Source of the DNA: an uncultured Eubacteriales bacterium
GTDB taxonomy: Bacteria > Bacillota > Clostridia > Oscillospirales > Acutalibacteraceae
NCBI GenBank assembly: GCA_910577755.1
Contig: CAJTNL010000007.1
Coordinates: 40,675-104,674, forward strand
DNA: 64,000 bases
Direction of reading: 5' to 3'
Below, in pieces: positions 1 through 8,642 of this stretch; the stretch's first letter is position 1, and each line of letters opens with the position of its first letter. The position numbers and the translations under genes were made by a program. The notes below the pieces were generated by a model that was given only the letters and a program-made list of their open reading frames with translations, ran no database searches and was not told the DNA's origin.

Positions 1-282
1 TATGGTGTATTTCTGCAAACAGTTTTAGACTTTTTACTGATTGCATTTTCTATTTTCGTTGTCATCAAAATTATCGGTAAACTACACAGAAAAAAAGTAG
101 AAGAAATTGTACAAACACCACCAGAACCAAGTAAAGAAGAATTACTTTTAACAGAAATCCGTGACTTGCTTGCAGAACAGAAAAATTTTACTTTATCAAA
201 AAATATAGACAATCAAGATCTGGTAGGCATTTTGGAAATAGAAAAAAACAATGTAGCAGGCACAAATACGTGCGATGAATAA
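1..282 (+). CDS. mscL: Large-conductance mechanosensitive channel, C-terminal part
   Basis: The open frame runs from base 1 to a TAA at 280-282 and is cut off by the window edge, so only about 93 residues are visible. It reads YGVFLQTVLDFLLIAFSIFV (second transmembrane helix of MscL), then a charged linker and the typical C-terminal helix ending LLLTEIRDLLAEQ. MscL forms a homopentameric membrane pore that opens under tension and releases solutes during osmotic downshock. About 24 extra residues follow the usual EIRDLL helix. A hairpin terminator lies directly downstream. The call rests on the helix-linker-helix pattern and the conserved end. Confidence 0.88.
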   Translation, partial: YGVFLQTVLDFLLIAFSIFVVIKIIGKLHRKKVEEIVQTPPEPSKEELLLTEIRDLLAEQKNFTLSKNIDNQDLVGILEIEKNNVAGTNTCDE

Positions 283-286
283 TTAT

Positions 287-320
287 AAAAGCAGATGCTC
301 GTTGAAGTGTCTGCTTTTTT
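287..320 (+). terminator. Rho-independent terminator after mscL
   Basis: AGCAGA and TCTGCT pair around a loop of about 14 nt, and six T residues follow. It begins 5 bases after the mscL stop and separates it from the converging helicase gene. Confidence 0.8.
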
Positions 321-394
321 CAAATCTTAAAACGCTAGTAAACACAAATCCACGAATAAATTGTGTTTTCCACACAAACTGTGATACTCTATTA

Positions 395-1837
395 TTAGTA
401 ATTTACTTTGGATACACGGCGAAGACGACCTTTAATCGGTTTATTTTGTAATGCTTTTAACACCTTATCACCCTTACCATTTAAAATCTCTACAAAGGTT
501 GAAACCCCTTGTACATCAATAATACCAATATCCATAGATGTGACGCCTTTAATATTGCAAATGGTTCCAACTACATCTACAGGGCGCAGTTTAATTTTTC
601 GGCCTGCATTGATATGAATTTTTGTAATACTGCCATGAAATATAGAGCCTTTTTCAGGTTTAAACTCTGGCTTTTTGTTTAGCTTTTCTTCAAAAGCAGA
701 ACGATATTGTGCTACTAACTCTGTAAAAGGCGGTGTCACATAAATCCAACGAAAGCCTATATATGTCTGCAACTCCCGTGCTGCTTGTGTTTCCTGTTTT
801 GTATAAAAAGTAATCGCAATACCATTTCTGCCATTTCGCCCGGTACGTCCAATACGATGTACATAATGCTCTTTGGCACGGGGTAAATCAAAATTAACCA
901 CATGCGTCACATGGTTAATATCAATGCCTCTTGACGCAACATCTGTTGCAATCAAATAACGAAAATCACCGCGCCGAAATTGATTCATTACCGAAATACG
1001 GTCATCCTGCTCCATTCCTCCGTGAATTTTACCACACGGGATACCAAATTCCATCAAATCTTGATAGACCATATCCACTTTCTCCTGAGTATTGCAAAAC
1101 ACAATACAGCTATCAGGATTTTGCAAAATCAAAACATCTTTAAGCAATTGTAACTTATCTTTTTCTTCCACACGAAAGGCAGTTTGTTTAATCCGCTCTA
1201 CAGTCACCGTTTGATGCTTTATTTCAACTCTAACAGGATTTAGCAAATAAGTCTGTGCCAAACGTTCAATTTCTTTGGGCATGGTTGCTGAAAACAATAG
1301 CGTAATGGGATGACCAGGCAGATGACTAAAAATAGTTTTTACCTGCTCTAAAAAACCCATATTCAGCATTTCGTCCGCTTCGTCAATGACTAGATAGCGG
1401 ATACTAGAAGTATGAAGTGTTCCTCTCTCCATATGGTCCAACACTCTGCCTGGAGTCCCAACCACAATATGCGTTTTTTGCTTTAAAGCCTGCATTTGCC
1501 TATAAAAAGGTGAACGACCGTACAAAACAGGCACGTTAATTCGTTTAAAGCGACCGATGTGAAAAAGATCTTCTTTTACTTGAATTGCAAGTTCTCTTGT
1601 GGGGGTTAAAACCAATGCTTGCGGTTGATTTTCATCCCAATTAACAAGTTCACAAAGCGGAATTCCAAAGGAAGCTGTTTTACCACTTCCTGTTTGTGAT
1701 TTGGCTAACACATCTCTTCCTGCCAAAATTTCTGGAATGACTTTTACTTGCACAGGAGTCGGTGTATGATATTCTAACTGCTCCAGGGCAGATAAAATTT
1801 CTTTACTAAGAGGATATTCTATAAAACTTGATGGCAT
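395..1837 (-). CDS. dbpA: DEAD-box ATP-dependent RNA helicase, DbpA/YxiN type
   Basis: 480 aa. All core helicase motifs are present in order: the Q motif near residue 30, Walker A AKSQTGSGKT (45-54), PTRELA (79-84), GTPGR (127-131), DEAD (152-155), SAT (183-185) and HRIGRTGR near 330. The last 80 residues, from GSITKIHINAGRKI onward, match the small RNA-binding domain that directs DbpA/YxiN to hairpin 92 of 23S rRNA. The protein is therefore expected to unwind RNA during 50S subunit assembly. It stands alone between mscL, which converges with it, and the AT-rich island. A generic CshA-type helicase is less likely because of the C-terminal domain. Confidence 0.9.
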   Translation of the reverse strand: MPSSFIEYPLSKEILSALEQLEYHTPTPVQVKVIPEILAGRDVLAKSQTGSGKTASFGIPLCELVNWDENQPQALVLTPTRELAIQVKEDLFHIGRFKRINVPVLYGRSPFYRQMQALKQKTHIVVGTPGRVLDHMERGTLHTSSIRYLVIDEADEMLNMGFLEQVKTIFSHLPGHPITLLFSATMPKEIERLAQTYLLNPVRVEIKHQTVTVERIKQTAFRVEEKDKLQLLKDVLILQNPDSCIVFCNTQEKVDMVYQDLMEFGIPCGKIHGGMEQDDRISVMNQFRRGDFRYLIATDVASRGIDINHVTHVVNFDLPRAKEHYVHRIGRTGRNGRNGIAITFYTKQETQAARELQTYIGFRWIYVTPPFTELVAQYRSAFEEKLNKKPEFKPEKGSIFHGSITKIHINAGRKIKLRPVDVVGTICNIKGVTSMDIGIIDVQGVSTFVEILNGKGDKVLKALQNKPIKGRLRRVSKVNY

Positions 1838-1879
1838 ATACTAGCTCGCTTTCTTTTTAATTGCAATTGTCATAAATAA

Positions 1880-1922
1880 ACATATGAAATACCTACACAC
1901 TTTGCATAAGTATTTCATATGT
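1880..1922. repeat. 13-bp perfect inverted repeat upstream of the helicase gene
   Basis: ACATATGAAATAC at 1880-1892 is the exact reverse complement of 1910-1922, with a 17-nt loop. It lies about 45 bases upstream of the helicase start, so it could be a 5' UTR structure or an operator. It could also be a weak terminator for transcripts leaving the AT-rich island. Confidence 0.5.
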
Positions 1923-3182
1923 ATTTTTAGTAAATATATAGTTTTAAGGCTAATGGATTGTATTTTATTTTTTTAATATGTTCTATATCTATTTAAAAAT
2001 AATATTGTATTTATTATACAAAGACATTGCTGATTTGTCAATGAATCCTTTTTATATTTTTGATATTACTGCACTAACATAACTTTATTATAATGCTAAA
2101 AAATAGAATATTTTAATTATTAGTTAAACGCATAAAACTATACTCATATCATTTATGAATAGTTGCAAAACAATATAGAACTGATACTACTTCGTAACTA
2201 GCCATTATGTTAATTTTCTCAACATCAAAGTTATATAGTAAACTCTGGTGATATCATGACTAACGATGATTGTAATTCAAGCTCTAGGATAAATGCTTTA
2301 TGTTTATCCAAATCATAATAGCAGATTTGAAAAACTAGCTGTTTAACATAAATATTTGTAAACAAATAGAGAATCAAACATCACGAATCTTTTCAATACC
2401 ATTTATAAATTACTTATACCATCCATGAGCTATAATATAGAGATATAAAAAATGTAAATACGTATATATTATAACTCTGATATATCCTTAAATCTACAAA
2501 AAATTTAAAAAACAGAAATAAATCCAAAAAAATCTAATTTTTTAGGTATATTTAAAATATAGTTATTCATTTGAGACAAAATTTTATTTATTTTTATGTA
2601 AAAACTTTATATCAAATAAAATAATAATAAGAAATAATACGATTCTATTAAAGCTCAAATATTAATTTTTATCAATAAATCTGTCCTCTATTCATCCAAT
2701 AGCACAATCTTGCTATACTAATGTCTGTTAGTAATACAAGTCAATATAATGATTTAATAGCAATAAAGCGCCTATTTTAATATCCTTGCAATTTACAATC
2801 AAACTATATGTGTTACAAAATTACAAAATTTTTTACCTCCTGTAATTTTTTGTATTACAAATTAAAGTAGTTAATTATCGCTTCTTTGACAGCCTCTTTG
2901 TATTAAAAATCACTTTTTTAATACAGTATTTTGCTCTTAAAATAATAGAATATTATAAACCAAATACTTTTTTATGCACAATAAAAAGACTTTTATCTAT
3001 GACTAAAAATTATTAGTATATTATATATAAACACTTACCAATTTCTGTATATTATGTATATTTAATATATAATGTAAAATTATAGATATTACACCTTATA
3101 TTATACATTAAGTTTAATACTGTTAATAATGCTAATATTATTTGTGTCAACTATTTCGTTTTTGTAATATTATATAACATTT
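1923..3182. other. AT-rich gene-free stretch
   Basis: About 1.26 kb of extremely AT-rich sequence with stops in every frame. Short ATG frames of 20-35 codons exist but have no ribosome-binding site and no recognisable product. I see no tRNA, direct repeat array or protein remnant. It leads into the GG-peptide cluster and probably arrived or decayed with it. Confidence 0.6.
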
Positions 3183-3211
3183 TTGTTGCACCTATTGTAT
3201 CTCTATATAAA
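3183..3211 (+). promoter_or_regulatory. Candidate sigma-A promoter of the GG-peptide cluster
   Basis: TTGTTG, a 17-nt spacer and TATAAA lie about 50 bases before the first peptide start. In such AT-rich DNA chance matches are common. A second possible pair sits about 40 bases upstream (TTGTGT, 17 nt, TAATAT). Confidence 0.4.
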
Positions 3212-3262
3212 AATATATTAAATTTAATAGCAGAAACCATAAAAGAAAGGAGGGAAAATAAA

Positions 3263-3409
3263 ATGCAAAGATTTAATCAAATGACTGAAGCTCAAATGAG
3301 TAAAACAAATGGTGGTCTATTCTCTGTATTAATGGCCGGCATATCTCTTTTTGCATGTGTAACTGGCTTAACTGCTAGTGTTACTGCAGGAGCTACTAAA
3401 AAGAAATAA
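3263..3409 (+). CDS. GG-leader bacteriocin-like peptide 1
   Basis: 48 aa. The strong ribosome-binding site AAAGGAGGG sits 8 bases before the ATG. The leader MQRFNQMTEAQMSKTNGG ends in a double glycine, the usual cleavage signal for C39-peptidase ABC exporters. The expected mature peptide is 30 residues, starts LFSVLMAGISLF, is very hydrophobic with small residues, has one Cys and ends in KKK. Leader and core design resemble class II (especially two-peptide class IIb) bacteriocins or GG-type peptide pheromones. It is the first of four tandem paralogues. No maturation, export or immunity gene is visible nearby, so function is inferred only. Confidence 0.75.
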   Translation: MQRFNQMTEAQMSKTNGGLFSVLMAGISLFACVTGLTASVTAGATKKK

Positions 3410-3453
3410 GTAAAAGTTATTTTAGGTAATTAACAGAAAGGGAGGAAAATAAA

Positions 3454-3597
3454 ATGAAAAGATTTAATCAAATGACCGAAAAACAAATGAGCAAAACAGA
3501 CGGTGGTCTTGTTTTGGCAACTGTTATTGGAGCATTCTGTACTTTTGTTGCATGCACAGGTGTTGGTGGAGCACTTTACAATGCAGCAAAAAAATAA
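3454..3597 (+). CDS. GG-leader bacteriocin-like peptide 2
   Basis: 47 aa, 44 bases after peptide 1, with ribosome-binding site AAAGGGAGG before the ATG. The leader MKRFNQMTEKQMSKTDGG differs from its neighbours at only a few positions. The predicted core (29 aa) starts LVLATVIGAF, carries two Cys about ten residues apart that could form a disulfide, and has the small-residue run TGVGGAL before ending in KK. With peptide 1 it forms the Cys-containing pair. A membrane-active bacteriocin or a signal peptide are both possible. Confidence 0.75.
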   Translation: MKRFNQMTEKQMSKTDGGLVLATVIGAFCTFVACTGVGGALYNAAKK

Positions 3598-3661
3598 ATT
3601 TCAATCTGCATTCGTTAGAATTATTTTTATCTAAATAAAATAGAAAAGTAGAGTGATATAT

Positions 3662-3802
3662 ATGAAAAAATTTAATCAAATGACTGAAGTGCAAATGAGT
3701 AAAGCTAATGGCGGCGCAGTACTTTCAGCTATGGCAGCATTAATTATAACAATAGTTGGTATTGGAACAGGCGCTGGCCTAGGAGCTGCATCAAATAAAT
3801 AA
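3662..3802 (+). CDS. GG-leader bacteriocin-like peptide 3
   Basis: 46 aa. The ribosome-binding site is weaker (GTAGAGTGATATAT before the ATG). The leader is MKKFNQMTEVQMSKANGG and the 28-residue core starts AVLSAMAALI and ends GAGLGAASNK. The core has no Cys and contains overlapping GxxxG-like spacing (GIGTGAGLG), a helix-helix packing motif typical of two-peptide bacteriocins. It is closest to peptide 4; the two cores align along their whole length. Confidence 0.75.
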   Translation: MKKFNQMTEVQMSKANGGAVLSAMAALIITIVGIGTGAGLGAASNK

Positions 3803-3879
3803 TTTTTATTTTGAAGTTTATCTTGGTTTAGCATATTTGATCAACTTTAAATGCAAAAATATAAAGAAAGGTGATACAT

Positions 3880-4020
3880 ATGAAAAAATTCAATCAAATG
3901 ACTGAAGCTCAAATGAGTAAAGCTAGTGGTGGATCACTACTTGCAATCATAGCAGCAGCATTTATAGCAGTAACTGGTGTAGGTACAGGTGCTGGTCTAG
4001 CAGCAGCTACAAACAAATAG
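3880..4020 (+). CDS. GG-leader bacteriocin-like peptide 4
   Basis: 46 aa, with ribosome-binding site AAAGGTGATACAT before the ATG. The leader is MKKFNQMTEAQMSKASGG. The 28-residue core starts SLLAIIAAAF and ends GAGLAAATNK, with GVGTGAG matching GIGTGAG in peptide 3. It is last in the tandem set and is followed 6 bases later by a long hairpin terminator, so the four genes look like one transcript. Recent duplication followed by core divergence explains the near-identical leaders. Confidence 0.75.
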   Translation: MKKFNQMTEAQMSKASGGSLLAIIAAAFIAVTGVGTGAGLAAATNK

Positions 4021-4026
4021 TTTTTT

Positions 4027-4077
4027 ATGCAAAACAAAACCTGACTCTCTTTTTAGAGAAGTCAGGTTGTTTTGCAT
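4027..4077 (+). terminator. Terminator of the GG-peptide transcript
   Basis: Long imperfect hairpin: AACCTGACT pairs with AGTCAGGTT, flanked by an outer ATGCAAAAC/GTTTTGCAT arm, around a T-rich loop. It directly follows the fourth peptide gene. Confidence 0.8.
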
Positions 4078-4209
4078 TGTATTCTTTAGTTAAAACGTAA
4101 AAATATATGGACTCTCCTATCATGATACAATTTATCTGATAAGTTTTTTGAATATTAGTTAGAAGAATAATTTAACTTTCATAAAATTACTGATCTTTTA
4201 AACAATATA

Positions 4210-4253
4210 ATAAAAGTTCTAAACAGGTTTATAAACCTGTTTAGAACTTTTAT
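4210..4253 (-). terminator. Terminator of the leuS transcript (perfect 44-nt palindrome)
   Basis: Bases 4210-4231 are the exact reverse complement of 4232-4253, a 22-bp perfect stem that abuts the leuS stop codon. With TTTTAT at the arm ends it can act in both directions. It closes the long minus-strand housekeeping block. Confidence 0.8.
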
Positions 4254-6662
4254 CTATTTTATAACAATATTTACTAATTTACCAGGTACATAAATCTCTT
4301 TAATAATTTGTTCTTCTGCAATCTCAAGCGCAATTTTTTTATCGGCCTTTGCCGCTGCAATTGCTGCAGATGCTTCAATATCTGCAGCAACTTTTAATCG
4401 ACTGCGTATTTTTCCGCATATCTGCACCACAATTTCAATAGTTTTATCCACACATTTTTCTTCATCATATGTAGGCCACACATGCTGACAAACCATACCT
4501 TCACCTAAATTGGAGCGTTCCCACACCTCTTCACAGATATGGGGCGCAAATACATTTAATAATATTGTAAATAATGTCAGCTCACCTTTTGTCACAGAAC
4601 CGCTATCATAAATTTCATTGAGCAATGCCATCAGTGTAGCAATGGCTGTATTGAACTTTAATGTTTCAATATCCTCACTAATTTTTTTAATTGCTTTATG
4701 AAAAGAGCCTTCAAATTTGATACGTAGACTATCTTCATTGATCATAATACTTTGTAAATTCCAAAAACGCTCCAAAAAGCGACGTGATCCTTTAATACTC
4801 GAAGTGCTCCAAGGAGCTGCCTTTTCAAAATCACCAATAAACATTTCATAAATACGCATGGTATCTGCACCATACTCTCGAATAATATCATCTGGATTGA
4901 CAACGTTACCGCGTGACTTACTCATTTTTTCACCATTTTCCCCTAGAATCATGCCATGGCTGGTACGTTTTGCATAAGGCTCTTTAAATGGAACTATTCC
5001 AATGTCATACAAGAATTTATTCCAGAAACGGCTATAAAGTAAATGCAAAGTAGTATGTTCCATACCACCGTTATACCAATTCACAGACGCCCAATACTGC
5101 ATAGCTTGCGAACTTGCCAATGCTTCACTATTGTGCGGGTCCATATACCGTAAATAGTACCATGATGAGCCTGCCCATTGAGGCATGGTATCAGTTTCTC
5201 TTTTTGCTGCATTGCCGCATTTGGGGCAAGTGGTATTCACCCAATCCTGCATTTTTGCCAACGGAGATTCACCATTATCAGTAGGCTCATAGGAATCAAC
5301 ATCCGGCAATTCCAATGGAAGCTGATTCTCTGGTACAGCAACTTGTCCACATTTATCACAATGAATAATTGGAATTGGTTCACCCCAATATCGCTGGCGA
5401 GAAAATACCCAATCACGCAATTTAAAGTTTACTTTCGTATGTCCAATACCCTGTTCTTCTAAGTATGAAATAATTTTTTTCTTTGCTTGTTCTACAGTTA
5501 ATCCATTTAAAATACCAGAGTTCACCATAATTCCCTTTTGCGTTTCGGTATATGCTTCTTTTTTAGGATTTCCACCTTGAACTACTTCAATAATAGGCAA
5601 CTGAAACTTTTTCGCAAAATCCCAGTCTCGTGCATCATGTGCAGGAACTGCCATAATAGCACCTGTTCCATAGGAAACCAGAACATAATCAGAAACAAAA
5701 ATTGGAATCTCTTTACCTGTCAAAGGATTGATTCCGCTTACACCTTTAAGTTCAACGCCTGTTTTTTCTTTAACAACTTCCGTACGCTCAAAATCAGATT
5801 TCTTGGCCGCTTCCTCTTTATAAGCGCAAATAACGTCCATATTAGAAAGTTTATCTTTCCATGCTTCAATTAAAGGATGTTCCGGTGACATTACCATATA
5901 AGTAGCTCCATACATCGTATCAGGACGAGTAGTATAAATTTCTACAATATCCCCCGTAGTAGTCGCAAACTTTACTTGCATACCTGTAGAACGACCAATC
6001 CAGTTCTTTTGCTGTGCCTTAACACGGTCAGGAAAATCCACCAAATCCAAATCATCAATTAAACGTTGTGCATACGCTGTAATTTTGAGCATCCATTGTG
6101 ATTTGGTTTTACGTACTACTTCACTACCGCACCGTTCACAACCACCATTGATAACCTCTTCATTAGCAAGTACACATTTACAAGAGGTACACCAATTAAC
6201 TGCCATTTCCTTTTTATATGCCAAACCATGTTGAAACAATTGCAGAAATATCCACTGAGTCCACTTATAGTATTCTGGATCGGTAGTGTTAATTTCACGC
6301 GACCAGTCAAAAGAGATACCCAATGAAATTAACTGCTTTTTAAATCGAGCAATATTTTGTTCTGTTACAATTTTAGGGTGAATATGATTCTTAATCGCAA
6401 AGTTTTCTGTTGGTAAACCAAAAGCGTCCCAACCAATTGGATAAAGTACATTATAACCTTGCATACGTCGTTTTCTTGCAATAATATCAATTGCGGTATA
6501 GGACCGCGGGTGCCCTACATGCAAACCTTGTCCTGAAGGATAAGGAAACTCAATCAATGCATAATATTTTTCTTTATCGGATTCGTTGGAAGCATGGAAT
6601 ACACCGGTCTGCTCCCATTTTTTATGCCACTTTTCTTCTAATATTTTATGTTCGTATTTCAC
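4254..6662 (-). CDS. leuS: Leucyl-tRNA synthetase
   Basis: 802 aa, normal length for bacterial LeuRS. It charges tRNA-Leu with leucine in the cytoplasm. Visible class I signatures are HVGHP (HIGH motif, about 47-51) and EKMSKSRGN (KMSKS, near 578). Between them lies the CP1 editing domain with TTRPDTMYGATY and GTGAIMAVPAHD, plus zinc-type CxxC pairs around 160-180 and 440-500. The C-terminus ends in the usual small domain (IYVPGKLVNIVIK). It is last in the minus-strand block, 11 bases after rsfS. No T-box leader precedes it, so it probably depends on readthrough from upstream. Confidence 0.97.
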   Translation of the reverse strand: MKYEHKILEEKWHKKWEQTGVFHASNESDKEKYYALIEFPYPSGQGLHVGHPRSYTAIDIIARKRRMQGYNVLYPIGWDAFGLPTENFAIKNHIHPKIVTEQNIARFKKQLISLGISFDWSREINTTDPEYYKWTQWIFLQLFQHGLAYKKEMAVNWCTSCKCVLANEEVINGGCERCGSEVVRKTKSQWMLKITAYAQRLIDDLDLVDFPDRVKAQQKNWIGRSTGMQVKFATTTGDIVEIYTTRPDTMYGATYMVMSPEHPLIEAWKDKLSNMDVICAYKEEAAKKSDFERTEVVKEKTGVELKGVSGINPLTGKEIPIFVSDYVLVSYGTGAIMAVPAHDARDWDFAKKFQLPIIEVVQGGNPKKEAYTETQKGIMVNSGILNGLTVEQAKKKIISYLEEQGIGHTKVNFKLRDWVFSRQRYWGEPIPIIHCDKCGQVAVPENQLPLELPDVDSYEPTDNGESPLAKMQDWVNTTCPKCGNAAKRETDTMPQWAGSSWYYLRYMDPHNSEALASSQAMQYWASVNWYNGGMEHTTLHLLYSRFWNKFLYDIGIVPFKEPYAKRTSHGMILGENGEKMSKSRGNVVNPDDIIREYGADTMRIYEMFIGDFEKAAPWSTSSIKGSRRFLERFWNLQSIMINEDSLRIKFEGSFHKAIKKISEDIETLKFNTAIATLMALLNEIYDSGSVTKGELTLFTILLNVFAPHICEEVWERSNLGEGMVCQHVWPTYDEEKCVDKTIEIVVQICGKIRSRLKVAADIEASAAIAAAKADKKIALEIAEEQIIKEIYVPGKLVNIVIK

Positions 6663-6673
6663 AGAATTTCCTC

Positions 6674-7024
6674 CTAATTTAAAAAGCTCATATCAATATT
6701 TTCACCGTCTTGCCATAACCGATCAAGATCATAAAAATCTCGGGATTCCGGTGTAAAAATATGCACAATAACACTATTATAATCCATCAACACCCATGAA
6801 TTGGCGCGGTAGCCTTCTAAATGATCAGGCATTACATCCATCGCTTTTAACCCTACCTCCAATTCATCGGTCAGTGCATTGACATGTGTATTACTAGTAC
6901 CGGTTGCAAACACAAAATAATCGGTCAAGGAGGAAATATCTTCTATTTTTACAATTTTAATTTCTGCTGCTTTTTTATTATATAAAAATTTTGCTGCCTG
7001 TTTGGCTAATTCTAAAGATGTCAT
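6674..7024 (-). CDS. rsfS: Ribosomal silencing factor RsfS
   Basis: 116 aa from the chosen start MTSLELAKQAAKFL, which is where the family begins. GGTGAG lies 6 bases upstream. A GTG at 7036 with GGAG five bases before it is an alternative, and the frame is open further back to 7168 without family similarity. RsfS binds ribosomal protein L14 and blocks joining of the subunits when nutrients are short. The signatures DYFVFATGTSNTHVNAL and WVLMDYNSVIVHIF are clear. The gene sits in the conserved order nadD-yqeK-rsfS. Confidence 0.92.
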   Translation of the reverse strand: MTSLELAKQAAKFLYNKKAAEIKIVKIEDISSLTDYFVFATGTSNTHVNALTDELEVGLKAMDVMPDHLEGYRANSWVLMDYNSVIVHIFTPESRDFYDLDRLWQDGENIDMSFLN

Positions 7025-7127
7025 GTGCTTTCTCACCATTTCTCCAGCGAATACTATTATACTTACAATCTTCTTTCGCCGGACAGAAAATTGTAACTTG
7101 ATACCGATTAATTTTCCTGAAATAAAA

Positions 7128-7697
7128 TTAATCTTTGCATGTTTTAACCGCCCAGTTATATGCTGCAATGCTGTCAGGATGAATTGCCATATGAGATTCG
7201 GTTAAACATTGAATCGAAAACACGAGCCCATCCAGTACCGCCTTATCAAGGCTCTCCCGCGCAGCGTCACGTAAGGCTTCCACCCCTTTATAATCACGGT
7301 CCAACGAGATAAAATCGGCCACAAATAATACTTTATCCAATTGCGTCATATGTGGCCGTGCCGTTGTATGATAACGTACTGCATTTAGCATTTCCTCATC
7401 TTCAATATGCAATACGTTTTTCATATATAAACTACCGCATTTTGCGTGCCACAACTTTGGCGCACTGCGTTCTTCATCAGTCAGTATTATACCAGAATTC
7501 TCCATCATTTTCAATTGTTCTTCCTTCGGTTTCTCTTTCATAATATCGTGTAAAATACCGACGGTCTCCGCTTTTTTCTCATCAACACCAAACCTGCTTG
7601 CCAAAGCAACACATTCCTCTGCAACATAAACAGAGTGTCGGAATCGTTGATCTGATAAAAATGGACGAATAATCTCTTTGTATTGTTTTGAGTTCAT
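7128..7697 (-). CDS. yqeK: HD-domain hydrolase YqeK (Ap4A hydrolase type)
   Basis: 189 aa. The HD-domain metal site is visible as H21 in RHSVYVAEE, HD in GILHDIMKE (about 49-50), H84 in KLWHAKCGS and the later RYHTTA and DFIS segments. Known YqeK proteins cleave symmetrical dinucleoside tetraphosphates such as Ap4A. AGAGGTAAA, which contains the nadD stop codon, is the ribosome-binding site, so translation is coupled to nadD. Confidence 0.9.
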   Translation of the reverse strand: MNSKQYKEIIRPFLSDQRFRHSVYVAEECVALASRFGVDEKKAETVGILHDIMKEKPKEEQLKMMENSGIILTDEERSAPKLWHAKCGSLYMKNVLHIEDEEMLNAVRYHTTARPHMTQLDKVLFVADFISLDRDYKGVEALRDAARESLDKAVLDGLVFSIQCLTESHMAIHPDSIAAYNWAVKTCKD

Positions 7698-7702
7698 AAA
7701 TT

Positions 7703-8302
7703 TTACCTCTTATACAAATGATGTTGTTCTATATACTCCATAACGGTAGTAGGAACCATATTAGATATATCTTTTCCATTCTTCTGCGCCGTACGCACCA
7801 TAGTAGAAGATATGGGCAGAAAATCAATATTTTCCAATATTGTGACTGCACCTAACTCTTTCAACTTTTTTGCATATCGGCTCATACGTTCCATACCTTC
7901 TCCACTGCGCGGTGCGGAACAAATAGTTGCCAGCTCAAAAATACGCGCAGGGTTTTTCCATGTCAGAAGTGATAAAAACATGTCTTCACCTGTAATAAAA
8001 TACAAATTATCGTATGGAAACTGCCTTTTCAAATCTTCTAAAGTTAACACCGTATAACTGGGTGTTTGCCTGCATACTTCCATATTAGAAACTTCATAAT
8101 TTGTCCCCTGAACCGCCAATTTGCACATATACAAACGATCTTCCGCAGACGCTAAAAAAATATCCTCTTTATGGATGGGTGTCTTTGTAGGAACAAAAAT
8201 AACCCGATCGAAGTTGATTTTTTGCGAAAAACAATGCGCAAGATGTAAATGCCCGTTATGAATCGGATTGAATGTCCCACCGAATATCGCAATCTTTTGC
8301 AT
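7703..8302 (-). CDS. nadD: Nicotinate-nucleotide adenylyltransferase
   Basis: 199 aa. The enzyme joins nicotinate mononucleotide and ATP to deamido-NAD in NAD biosynthesis. The nucleotidyltransferase signatures are GGTFNPIHNGHLHLA at the N-terminus (the HxGH-type motif as HNGH) and ISSTMVR near residue 165, with FITGEDMFLSLLTWKN between them. It lies 23 bases after yhbY and 5 bases before yqeK, the conserved Firmicutes arrangement. The ribosome-binding site is weak. Confidence 0.95.
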   Translation of the reverse strand: MQKIAIFGGTFNPIHNGHLHLAHCFSQKINFDRVIFVPTKTPIHKEDIFLASAEDRLYMCKLAVQGTNYEVSNMEVCRQTPSYTVLTLEDLKRQFPYDNLYFITGEDMFLSLLTWKNPARIFELATICSAPRSGEGMERMSRYAKKLKELGAVTILENIDFLPISSTMVRTAQKNGKDISNMVPTTVMEYIEQHHLYKR

Positions 8303-8325
8303 ATTAGCACATCACAACCATTCTA

Positions 8326-8631
8326 TCAATTTTTCTTTGACTTTGGTACAACAATTTTGGGATTCTGTTGATTTTTACGATATAAAATAAATTTTGTGCC
8401 AATAACTTGTACAACCTCTGATTTAGTTTGTTCTGCAATTTCCTGTGCAGTATCTCTTGAAGAATGCGGCGCTGTTTCAAGCACTTTTACTTTTATTAAC
8501 TCTCTTGCTTTCAACGCATCATTTGCCTGTTTTACAATATGCTCATCAATACCGCCTTTTCCTACCATTAGTATAGTTTCAAGACGATTCGCTAATGCTC
8601 GTAAATAAGCGCGTTGTTTACTTGTTAGCAT
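8326..8631 (-). CDS. yhbY: CRM-domain RNA-binding protein YhbY
   Basis: 101 aa, a single CRS1/YhbY (CRM) domain: MLTSKQRAYLRALANRLE at the start, a GKGG loop near residue 25, and the closing strand GTKFILYRKN. YhbY proteins associate with pre-50S ribosomal particles and are thought to help assembly. The start has ribosome-binding site AAAGGAG. It falls between rdgB and nadD in the co-directional block. Confidence 0.92.
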   Translation of the reverse strand: MLTSKQRAYLRALANRLETILMVGKGGIDEHIVKQANDALKARELIKVKVLETAPHSSRDTAQEIAEQTKSEVVQVIGTKFILYRKNQQNPKIVVPKSKKN

Positions 8632-8642
8632 GGTATGCTCCT

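Noticed and set aside
3263..4020. GG peptides as substrates of the SCIFF maturase
   Set aside because: The SCIFF enzyme needs the six-Cys core and its own leader; these peptides have zero to two Cys and lie 40 kb away.
6663..6673. T-box or riboswitch before leuS
   Set aside because: Only 11 bases separate rsfS and leuS and no T-box element is present anywhere upstream in the operon gap.
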